Origin: Eurosta solidaginis
Lineage: Eukaryota; Arthropoda; Insecta; Diptera; Tephritidae
Direction: 5' to 3'
Assembly: GCF_040869045.1 (NCBI RefSeq)
Contig: NW_027136971.1
Span: 186,001 to 250,000 of the forward strand
Length of the DNA stretch: 64,000 nt
Shown: positions 24,638 through 35,400 of the stretch, one piece after another
Numbering within the stretch: position 1 is the stretch's first letter
How the letters are laid out: every line of letters starts with the position of its first letter
The notes under the pieces: model-generated
What the model was told of the DNA's origin: nothing
The model's database searches: none
Seen by the model: only the letters and a program-made list of their open reading frames with translations
Program-made: the position numbers and the translations under genes

Positions 24638-27600
24638 ATTTGTTTTGGTTACTCGACGTCTCCGTTCTCGTGTAGCCTACATATTGCGTTTTTTTTTAAT
24701 TTGCTTACCGGGCTAAAGTTAGCATGTTTAAAATACGTAAGTCGTTTTGCTCATCAAATTTAAGTAGATAACTCATCAGTTGTTTGCATCAGAGCGACAA
24801 TTTTTGAGATAGTTATTAAAACTGTTTAAAGGTTGTCAAACGTTGTTTCTCGTTGTATATCCTTTAATTCTAGAGTTAAATTGATAAATAACGTGTACGA
24901 ATTTGTTTAACGCATTTGTTTTGGTTACTCGACGTCTCCGTTCTCGTGTAGCCTACATATTGCGTTTTTTTTTTAATTTGCTTACCGGGCTAAAGGTTAG
25001 CATGTTTAAAATACGTAAGTCGTTTTGTTCATCAAATTTAAGTAGATAACTCATCAGTTGTTTGCATCAGAGCGATAATTTTTGAGATAGTTATTAAAAC
25101 TTTTTAAAGGTTGTCAAACGTTGTTTCTCGTTGTATATCCTTTAATTCTAGAGTTAAATTGATAAATAACGTGTGCAAATTTGTTTAACGCATTTGTTTT
25201 GGTTACTCGACGTCTCCGTTCTCGTGTAGCCTACATATTGCGTTTTTTTTTTAATTTGCTTACCGGGCTAAAGGTTAGCATGTTTAAAATACGTCAGTCG
25301 TTTTGTTCATCATATTTAAGTAGATAACTCATCAGTTGTTTGCATCAGAGCGATAATTTTTGAGATAGTTATTAAAACTGTTTAAAGGTTGTCAAACGTT
25401 GTTTCTCGTTGTATATCATTTAATTCTAGAGTTAAATTGATAAATAACGTGTACGAATTTGTTTAACGCATTTGTTTTGGTTACTCGACGTCTCCGTTCT
25501 CGTGTAGCCTACATATTGCGTTTTTTTTTTAATTTGCTTACCGGGCTAAAGGTTAGCATGTTTAAAATACGTAAGTCGTTTTGTTCATCATATTTAAGTA
25601 GATAACTCATCAGTTGTTTGCATCAGAGCGATAATTTTTGAGATAGTTATTAAAACTGTTTAAAGGTTGTCAAACGTTGTTTCTCGTTGTATATCCTATA
25701 ATTCTAGAGTTAAATTGATAAATAACGTGTACGAATTTGTTTAACGCATTTGTTTTGGTTACTCGACGTCTCCGTTCTCGTGTAGCCTACATATTGCGTT
25801 TTTTTTTTTAATTTGCTTACCGGGCTAAAGGTTAGCATGTTTAGAATACGTAAGTCGTTTTATTCATCAATTTTAAGTAGATAACTCATCAGTTGTTTGC
25901 ATCAGAGCGACAATTTTTGAGATAGTTATTAAAACTGTTTAAAGGTTGTCAAACGTTGTTTCTCGTTGTATATCCTTTAATTCTAGAGTTAAATTGATAA
26001 ATAACGTGTACGAATTTGTTTAACGCATTTGTTTTGGTTACTCGACGTCTCCGTTCTCGTGTAGCCTACATATTGCGTTTTTTTTTTTAATTTGCTTACC
26101 GGCTAAAGGTTAGCATGCTTAAAATACGTAAGTCGTTTTGTTCATCATATTTAAGTAGATAACTCATCAGTTGTTTGCATCAGAGCGATAATTTTTGAGA
26201 TAGTTGTTAAAACTGTTTAAAGGTTGTCAAACGTTGTTTCTCGTTGTATATCCTTTAATTCTAGAGTTAAATTGATAAATAACGTGTACGAATTGGTTTA
26301 ACGCATTTGTTTTGGTTACTCGACGTCTCCGTTCTCGTGTAGCCTACATATTGCGTTTTTTTTTAAATTTGCTTACCGGGCTAAAGGTTAGCATGTTTAA
26401 AATACGTAAGTCGTTTTGTTCATCATATTTAAGTAGATAACTCATCAGTTGTTTGCATCAGAGCGATAATTTTTGAGATAGTTATTAAAACTGTTTAAAG
26501 GTTGTCAAACGTTGTTTCTCGTTGTATATCCTTTAATTCTAGAGTTAAGTTGATAAATAACGTGTACGAATTTGTTTAACGCATTTGTTTTGGTTACTCG
26601 ACGTCTCCGTTCTCGTGTAGCCTACATATTGCGTTTTTTTTTAATTTGCTTACCGGGCTAAAGGTTAGCACGTTTAAAATACGTAAGTCGTTTTGTTCAT
26701 CATATTTAAGTAGATAACTCATCAGTTGTTTGCATCAGAGCGATAATTTTTGAGATAGTTATTAAAACTGTTTAAAGGTTGTCAAACGTTGTTTCTCGTT
26801 GTATATCCTTTAATTCTAGAGTTAAATTGATAAATAACGTGTACGAATTTGTTTAACGCATTTGTTTTGGTTACTCGACGTCTCCGTTCTCGTGTAGCCT
26901 ACATATTGCGTTTTTTTTTTTAATTTGCTTACCGGGCTAAAGGTTAGCATGCTTAAAATACGTAAGTCGTTTTGTTCATCATATTTAAGTAGATAACTCA
27001 TCAGTTGTTTGCATCAGAGCGATAATTTTTGAGATAGTTGTTAAAACTGTTTAAAGGTTGTCAAACGTTGTTTCTCGTTGTATATCCTTTAATTCTAGAG
27101 TTAAATTGATAAATAACGTGTACGAATTGGTTTAACGCATTTGTTTTGGTTACTCGACGTCTCCGTTCTCGTGTAGCCTACATATTGCGTTTTTTTTTTT
27201 AATTTGCTTACCGGGCTAAAGGTTAGCATGCTTAAAATACGTAAGTCGTTTTGTTCATCATATTTAAGTAGATAACTCATCAGTTGTTTGCATCAGAGCG
27301 ATAATTTTTGAGATAGTTGTTAAAACTGTTTAAAGGTTGTCAAACGTTGTTTCTCGTTGTATATCCTTTAATTCTAGAGTTAAATTGATAAATAACGTGT
27401 ACGAATTGGTTTAACGCATTTGTTTTGGTTACTCGACGTCTCCGTTCTCGTGTAGCCTACATATTGCGTTTTTTTTTTTAATTTGCTTACCGGGCTAAAG
27501 GTTAGCATGTTTAGAATACGTAAGTCGTTTTATTCATCAATTTTAAGTAGATAACTCATCAGTTGTTTGCATCAGAGCGATAATTTTTGAGATAGTTGTT

Positions 27601-28993
27601 AAAACTGTTTAAAGGTTGTCAAACGTTGTTTCTCGTTGTATATCCTTTAATTCTAGAGTTAAATTGATAAATAACGTGTACGAATTGGTTTAACGCATTT
27701 GTTTTGGTTACTCGACGTCTCCGTTCTCGTGTAGCCTACATATTGCGTTTTTTTTTTTAATTTGCTTACCGGGCTAAAGGTTAGCATGTTTAGAATACGT
27801 AAGTCGTTTTATTCATCAATTTTAAGTAGATAACTCATCAGTTGTTTGCATCAGAGCGACAATTTTTGAGATAGTTATTAAAACTGTTTAAAGGTTGTCA
27901 AACGTTGTTTCTCGTTGTATATCCTTTAATTCTAGAGTTAAATTGATAAATAACGTGTACGAATTTGTTTAACGCATTTGTTTTGGTTACTCGACGTCTC
28001 CGTTCTCGTGTAGCCTACATATTGCGTTTTTTTTTTAATTTGCTTACCGGGCTAAAGGTTAGCATGCTTAAAATACGTAAGTCGTTTTGTTCATCATATT
28101 TAAGTAGATAACTCATCAGTTGTTTGCATCAGAGCGATAATTTTTGAGATAGTTGTTAAAACTGTTTAAAGGTTGTCAAACGTTGTTTCTCGTTGTATAT
28201 CCTTTAATTCTAGAGTTAAATTGATAAATAACGTGTACGAATTGGTTTAACGCATTTGTTTTGGTTACTCGACGTCTCCGTTCTCGTGTAGCCTACATAT
28301 TGCGTTTTTTTTTAAATTTGCTTACCGGGCTAAAGGTTAGCATGTTTAAAATACGTAAGTCGTTTTGTTCATCATATTTAAGTAGATAACTCATCAGTTG
28401 TTTGCATCAGAGCGATAATTTTTGAGATAGTTATTAAAACTGTTTAAAGGTTGTCAAACGTTGTTTCTCGTTGTATATCCTTTAATTCTAGAGTTAAATT
28501 GATAAATAACGTGTACGAATTTGTTTAACGCATTTGTTTTGGTTACTCGACGTCTCCGTTCTCGTGTAGCCTACATATTGCGTTTTTTTTTAATTTGCTT
28601 ACCGGGCTAAAGGTTAGCACGTTTAAAATACGTAAGTCGTTTTGTTCATCATATTTAAGTAGATAACTCATCAGTTGTTTGCATCAGAGCGATAATTTTT
28701 GAGATAGTTATTAAAACTGTTTAAAGGTTGTCAAACGTTGTTTCTCGTTGTATATCCTTTAATTCTAGAGTTAAATTGATAAATAACGTGTACGAATTTG
28801 TTTAACGCATTTGTTTTGGTTACTCGACGTCTCCGTTCTCGTGTAGCCTACATATTGCGTTTTTTTTTTAATTTGCTTACCGGGCTAAAGGTTAGCATGT
28901 TTAAAATACGTAAGTCGTTTTGTTCATCAAATTTAAGTAGATAACTCATCAGTTGTTTGCATCAGAGCGATAATTTTTGAGATAGTTATTAAA

Positions 28994-29023
28994 ACTGTTT
29001 AAAGTTATTAAAATTCTAGAGTT
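28994..29023 (+). repeat. Shortened unit with a template-switch-like join (27 bp net loss), copy 2
   Basis: Same join as at 20221-20250, including the GTGAACGAA neighbour. It is identical by descent through the block B duplication, not a second event. Confidence 0.85.
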
Positions 29024-30676
29024 AAATTGATAAATAACGTGAACGAATTTGTTTAACGCATTTGTTTTGGTTACTCGACGTCTCCGTTCTCGTGTAGCCT
29101 ACATATTGCGTTTTTTTTTTAATTTGCTTACCGGGCTCAAGGTTAGCATGTTTAAAATACGTAAGTCGTTTTGTTCATCATATTTAAGTAGATAACTCAT
29201 CAGTTGTTTGCATCAGAGCGATAATTTTTGAGATAGTTATTAAAACTGTTTAAAGGTTGTCAAACGTTGTTTCTCGTTGTATATCCTTTAATTCTAGAGT
29301 TAAATTGATAAATAACGTGTACGAATTTGTTTAACGCATTTGTTTTGGTTACTCGACGTCTCCGTTCTCGTGTAGCCTACATATTGCGTTTTTTTTTTAA
29401 TTTGCTTACCGGGCTAAAGGTTAGCATGTTTAAAATACGTAAGTCGTTTTGTTCATCATATTTAAGTAGATAACTCATCAGTTGTTTGCATCAGAGCGAT
29501 AATTTTTGAGATAGTTATTAAAACTGTTTAAAGGTTGTCAAACGTTGTTTCTCGTTGTATATCCTTTAATTCTAGAGTTAAATTGATAAATAACGTGTAC
29601 GAATTTGTTTAACGCATTTGTTTTGGTTACTCGACGTCTCCGTTCTCGTGTAGCCTACATATTGCGTTTTTTTTTTTAATTTGCTTACCGGGCTAAAGGT
29701 TAGCATGTTTAAAATACGTAAGTCGTTTTGTTCATCATATTTAAGTAGATAACTCATCAGTTGTTTGCATCAGAGCGATAATTTTTGAGATAGTTATTAA
29801 AACTGTTTAAAGGTTGTCAAACGTTGTTTCTCGTTGTATATCCTTTAATTCTAGAGTTAAATTGATAAATAACGTGTACGAATTTGTTTAACGCATTTGT
29901 TTTGGTTACTCGACGTCTCCGTACTCGTGTAGCCTACATATTGCGTTTTTTTTTTAATTTGCTTACCGGGCTAAAGGTTAGCATGTTTAAAATACGTAAG
30001 TCGTTTTGTTCATCAAATTTAAGTAGATAACTCATCAGTTGTTTGCATCAGAGCGATAATTTTTGAGATAGTTATTAAAACTGTTTAAAGGTTGTCAAAC
30101 GTTGTTTCTCGTTGTATATCCTTTAATTCTAGAGTTAAATTGATAAATAACGTGTACGAATTTGTTTAACGCATTTGTTTTGGTTACTCGACGTCTCCGT
30201 TCTCGTGTGGCCTACATATTGCGTTTTTTTTTTAATTTGCTTACCGGGCTAAAGGTTAGCATGTTTAAAATACGTAAGTCGTTTTGTTCATCAAACTTAA
30301 GTAGATAACTCATCAGTTGTTTGCATCAGAGCGATAATTTTTGAGATAGTTATTAAAACTGTTTAAAGGTTGTCAAACGTTGTTTCTCGTTGTATATCCT
30401 TTAATTCTAGAGTTAAATTGATAAATAACGTGTACGAATTTGTTTAACGCATTTGTTTTGGTTACTCGACGTCTCCGTTCTCGTGTAGCCAACATATTGC
30501 GTTTTTTTTTTTAATTTGCTTACCGGGCTAAAGGTTAGCATGTTTAAAATACGTAAGTCGTTTTGTTCATCAAATTTAAGTAGATAACTCATCAGTTGTT
30601 TGCATCAGAGCGATAATTTTTGAGATAGTTATTAAAACTGTTTAAAGGTTGTCAAACGTTGTTTCTCGTTGTATAT

Positions 30677-30696
30677 CCTTTAATTTAATTTAACGC
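30677..30696 (+). repeat. 33-bp-deleted unit boundary (4 of 5)
   Basis: Block B copy 2 counterpart of 21904 (offset 8,773 bp), with the same CTACACATT partner. Confidence 0.9.
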
Positions 30697-31819
30697 ATTT
30701 GTTTTGGTTACTCGACGTCTCCGTTCTCGTGTAGCCTACACATTGCGTTTTTTTTTTTAATTTGCTTACCGGGCTAAAGGTTAGCATGTTTAAAATACGT
30801 AAGTCGTTTTGCTCATCAAATTTAAGTAGATAACTCATCAGTTGTTTGCATCAGAGCGACAATTTTTGAGATAGTTATTAAAACTGTTTAAAGGTTGTCA
30901 AACGTTGTTTCTCGTTGTATATCCTTTAATTCTAGAGTTAAATTGATAAATAACGTGTACGAATTTGTTTAACGCATTTGTTTTGGTTACTCGACGTCTC
31001 CGTTCTCGTGTAGCCTACATATTGCGTTTTTTTTTTAATTTGCTTACCGGGCTAAAGGTTAGCATGTTTAAAATACGTAAGTCGTTTTGTTCATCAAATT
31101 TAAGTAGATAACTCATCAGTTGTTTGCATCAGAGCGATAATTTTTGAGATAGTTATTAAAACTGTTTAAAGGTTGTCAAACGTTGTTTCTCGTTGTATAT
31201 CCTTTAATTCCAGAGTTAAATTGATAAATAACGTGTACGAATTTGTTTAACGCATTTGTTTTGGTTACTCGACGTCTCCGTTCTCGTGTAGCCTACATAT
31301 TGCGTTTTTTTTTTAATTTGCTTACCGGGCTAAAGGTTAGCATGTTTAAAATACGTAAGTCGTTTTGTTCATCATATTTAAGTAGATAACTCATCAGTTG
31401 TTTGCATCAGAGCGATAATTTTTGAGATAGTTATTAAAACTGTTTAAAGGTTGTCAAACGTTGTTTCTCGTTGTATATCCTTTAATTCTAGAGTTAAATT
31501 GATAAATAACGTGTACGAATTTGTTTAACGCATTTGTTTTGGTTACTCGACGTCTCCGTTCTCGTGTAGCCTACATATTGCGTTCTTTTTTTAATTTGCT
31601 TACCGGGCTAAAGGTTAGCATGTTTAAAATACGTAAGTCGTTTTGTTCATCAAATTTAAGTAGATAACTCATCAGTTGTTTGCATCAGAGCGATAATTTT
31701 TGAGATAGTTATTAAAACTGTTTAAAGGTTGTCAAACGTTGTTTCTCGTTGTATATCCTTTAATTCTAGAGTTAAATTGATAAATAACGTGTACGAATTT
31801 GTTTAACGCATTTGTTTTG

Positions 31820-32860
31820 GTTACTCGACGTCTCCGTTCTCGTGTAGCCCACATATTGCGTTTTTTTTAAATTTGCTTACCGGGCTAAAGGTTAGCATGT
31901 TTAAAATACGTAAGTCGTTTTGTTCAACAAATTTAAGTAGATAACTCATCAGTTGTTTGCATCAGAGCGATAATTTTTGAGATAGTTATTAAAACTGTTT
32001 AAAGGTTGTCAGACTTTGTTTCTCGTTGTATATCCTTTAATTCTAGAGTTAAATTGATAAATAACGTGTACGAATTTGTTTAACGCATTTGTTTTGGTTA
32101 CTCGACGTCTCCGTTCTCGTGTAGCCTACATATTGCGTTTTTTTTTTAATTTGCTTACCGGGCTAAAGGTTAGCATGTTTAAAATACGTAAGTCGTTTTG
32201 TTCAACAAATTTAAGTAGATAACTCATCAGTTGTTTGCATCAGAGCGATAATTTTTGAGATAGTTATTAAAATTGTTTAAAGGTTGTCAAACGTTGTTTC
32301 TCGTTGGATATCCTTTAATTCCAGAGTTAAATTGATAAATAACGTGTACGAATTTGTTTAACGCATTTGGTTTGGTTACTCGACGTCTCCGTTCTCGTGT
32401 AGCCTACATATTGCGTTTTTTTTTAATTTGCTTACCGGGCTAAAGGTTAGCATGTTTAAAATACGTAAGTCGTTTTGTTCATCATATTTAAGTAGATAAC
32501 TCATCAGTTGTTTGCATCAGAGCGATAATTTTTGAGATAGTTATTAAAACTGTTTAAAGGTTGTCAAACGTTGTTTCTCGTTGTATATCCTTTAATTCTA
32601 GAGTTAAATTGATAAATAACGTGTACGAATTTGTTTAACGCATTTGTTTTGGTTACTCGACGTCTCCGTTCTCGTGTAGCCTACATATTGCGTTTTTTTT
32701 TTAATTTGCTTACCGGGCTAAAGGTTAGCATGCTTAAAATACGTAAGTCGTTTTGTTCATCATATTTAAGTAGATAACTCATCAGTTGTTTGCATCAGAG
32801 CGATAATTTTTGAGATAGTTATTAAAACTGTTTAAAGGTTGTCAAACGTTGTTTCTCGTT
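31820..32860 (+). repeat. Donor-like segment echoed at 34.0-35.0 kb
   Basis: The ordered marks GTGTAGCCCACATATTGCG (31841), GTTGGATATCC with TTCCAGAG (32304-32326) and ATGCTTAAAATACG (32731) recur 2,187 bp later. The value equals eight units less one 33-bp deletion lying between. The same marks also occur at 23596-24481 in block B copy 1. Confidence 0.8.
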
Positions 32861-32866
32861 GTATAT

Positions 32867-32886
32867 CCTTTAATTTAATTTAACGC
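32867..32886 (+). repeat. 33-bp-deleted unit boundary (5 of 5)
   Basis: Block B copy 2 counterpart of 24618 (offset 8,249 bp), with the same GCTAAAGTTAGC partner at about 32962. Confidence 0.9.
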
Positions 32887-33349
32887 ATTTGTTTTGGTTA
32901 CTCGACGTCTCCGTTCTCGTGTAGCCTACATATTGCGTTTTTTTTTAATTTGCTTACCGGGCTAAAGTTAGCATGTTTAAAATACGTAAGTCGTTTTGCT
33001 CATCAAATTTAAGTAGATAACTCATCAGTTGTTTGCATCAGAGCGACAATTTTTGAGATAGTTATTAAAACTGTTTAAAGGTTGTCAAACGTTGTTTCTC
33101 GTTGTATATCCTTTAATTCTAGAGTTAAATTGATAAATAACGTGTACGAATTTGTTTAACGCATTTGTTTTGGTTACTCGACGTCTCCGTTCTCGTGTAG
33201 CCTACATATTGCGTTTTTTTTTTAATTTGCTTACCGGGCTAAAGGTTAGCATGTTTAAAATACGTAAGTCGTTTTGTTCATCAAATTTAAGTAGATAACT
33301 CATCAGTTGTTTGCATCAGAGCGATAATTTTTGAGATAGTTATTAAAAC

Positions 33350-35400
33350 TTTTTAAAGGTTGTCAAACGTTGTTTCTCGTTGTATATCCTTTAATTCTAG
33401 AGTTAAATTGATAAATAACGTGTACGAATTTGTTTAACGCATTTGTTTTGGTTACTCGACGTCTCCGTTCTCGTGTAGCCTACATATTGCGTTTTTTTTT
33501 TAATTTGCTTACCGGGCTAAAGGTTAGCATGTTTAAAATACGTAAGTCGTTTTGTTCATCATATTTAAGTAGATAACTCATCAGTTGTTTGCATCAGAGC
33601 GATAATTTTTGAGATAGTTATTAAAACTGTTTAAAGGTTGTCAAACGTTGTTTCTCGTTGTATATCCTTTAATTCTAGAGTTAAATTGATAAATAACGTG
33701 TACGAATTTGTTTAACGCATTTGTTTTGGTTACTCGACGTCTCCGTTCTCGTGTAGCCTACATATTGCGTTTTTTTTTAATTTGCTTACCGGGCTAAAGG
33801 TTAGCATGTTTAAAATACGTAAGTCGTTTTGTTCATCAAATTTAAGTAGATAACTCATCAGTTGTTTGCATCAGAGCGATAATTTTTGAGATAGTTATTA
33901 AAACTGTTTAAAGGTTGTCAAACGTTGTTTCTCGTTGTATATCCTTTAATTCTAGAGTTAAATTGATAAATAACGTGTACGAATTTGTTTAACGCATTTG
34001 TTTTGGTTACTCGACGTCTCTGTTCTCGTGTAGCCCACATATTGCGTTTTTTTTTTAATTTGCTTACCGGGCTAAAGGTTAGCATATTTAAAATACGTAA
34101 GTCGTTTTGTTCAACAAATTTAAGTAGATAACTCATCAGTTGTTTGCATCCGAGCGATAATTTTTGAGATAGTTATTAAAACTGTTTAAAGGTTGTCAAA
34201 CGTTGTTTCTCGTTGTATATCCTTTAATTCTAGAGTTAAATTGATAAATAACGTGTACGAATTTGTTTAACGCATTTGTTTTGGTTACTCGACGTCTCCG
34301 TTCTCGTGTAGCCTACATATTGCGTTTTTTTTTTAATTTGCTTACCGGGCTAAAGGTTAGCATGTTTAAAATACGTAAGTCGTTTTGTTCAACAAATTTA
34401 AGTAGATAACTCATCAGTTGTTTGCATCAGAGCGATAATTTTTGAGATAGTTATTAAAGTTGTTTAAAGGTTGTCAAACGTTGTTTCTCGTTGGATATCC
34501 TTTAATTCCAGAGTTAAATTGATAAATAACGTGTACGAATTTGTTTAACGCATTTGTTTTGGTTACTCGACGTCTCCGTTCTCGTGTAGCCTACATATTG
34601 CGTTTTTTTTTAATCTGCTTACCGGGCTAAAGGTTAGCATGTTTAAAATACGTAAGTTGTTTTGTTCATCATATTTAAGTAGATAACTCATCAGTTGTTT
34701 GCATCAGAGCGATAATTTTTGAGATAGTTATTAAAACTGTTTAAAGGTTGTCAAACGTTGTTTCTCGTTGTATATCCTTTAATTCTAGAGTTAAATTGAT
34801 AAATAACGTGTACGAATTTGTTTAACGCATTTGTTTTGGTTACTCGACGTCTCCGTTCTCGTGTAGCCTACATATTGCGTTTTTTTTTTAATTTGCTTAC
34901 CGGGCTAAAGGTTAGCATGCTTAAAATACGTAAGTCGTTTTGTTCATCATATTTAAGTAGATAACTCATCAGTTGTTTGCATCAGAGCGATAATTTTTGA
35001 GATAGTTATTAAAACTGTTTAAAGGTTGTCAAACGTTGTTTCTCGTTGTATATCCTTTAATTCTAGAGTTAAATTGATAAATAACGTGTACGAATTTGTT
35101 TAACGCATTTGTTTTGGTTACTGGACGTCTCCGTTCTCGTGTAGCCTACATATTGCGTTTTTTTTTAATTTGCTTACCGGGCTAAAGGTTAGCATGTTTA
35201 AAATACGTAAGTCGTTTTGTTCATCAAATTTAAGTAGATAACTCATCAGTTGTTTGCATCAGAGCGATAATTTTTGAGATAGTTATTAAAACTGTTTAAA
35301 GGTTGTCAAACGTTGTTTCTCGTTGTATATCCTTTAATTCTAGAGTTAAATTGATAAATAACGTGTACGAATTTGTTTAACGCATTTGTTTTGGTTACTC
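33350..35400 (+). repeat. Spacer segment with a partial third copy of the end of block B (34.0-35.0 kb)
   Basis: About seven units. From 34.0 kb the marks GCCCACATATTGCG (34033), TTGGATATCC (34491), TTCCAGAG (34506) and ATGCTTAAAATACG (34919) follow block B order, with private changes CATCCGAGCG (34149), TTAAAGTTGTTTAAAGG (34454), TTTTTTAATCTGC (near 34612), AAGTTGTTTTG (34656) and ACTGGACGTC (35121). No gene seen. Confidence 0.75.

Larger units (their letters stand above)
16400..25100 (+). repeat. Block B, copy 1 (32 units)
   Basis: Runs from GTGTGCAAATTTG at 16398 to the ACTTTTTAAAGG allele near 25098. It overlaps the second half of block A copy 2, showing the two duplications are nested in time. 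It contains the 27-bp-loss unit at 20231, three 33-bp-deleted units (21904, 22428, 24618), GTACTCG (21147), GTGTGGCC (21433), GTAGCCAAC (21713), GCGTTCTTT (23332), and GTTGGATATCC (24053). All of these have counterparts in copy 2, except that one of the 33-bp-deleted units is extra here. Confidence 0.9.
25174..33350 (+). repeat. Block B, copy 2 (30 units; two fewer than copy 1)
   Basis: Follows copy 1 directly, starting with GTGTGCAAATTTG at 25172. The offset is 8,773-8,774 bp up to the unit at 30677 and 8,249 bp afterwards (for example 24618/32867 and 24057/32306). The 524-bp step equals two units, one of them the 33-bp-deleted form. The block ends with ACTTTTTAAAGG near 33348; the next unit has GTGTACGAA, so no third full copy starts. 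Confidence 0.9.

Noticed and set aside
33918..34136. 72-codon minus-strand open frame starting MSYLLKF, also seen at 47538-47756, 60033-60251 and 63650-63868, and as a 67-codon form at 51456-51659
   Set aside because: It is the satellite read in one frame. It is open in only about five of some 231 units and is closed elsewhere by stops and T-run frameshifts. It has no conserved start context, and changes between copies are not biased to silent positions.
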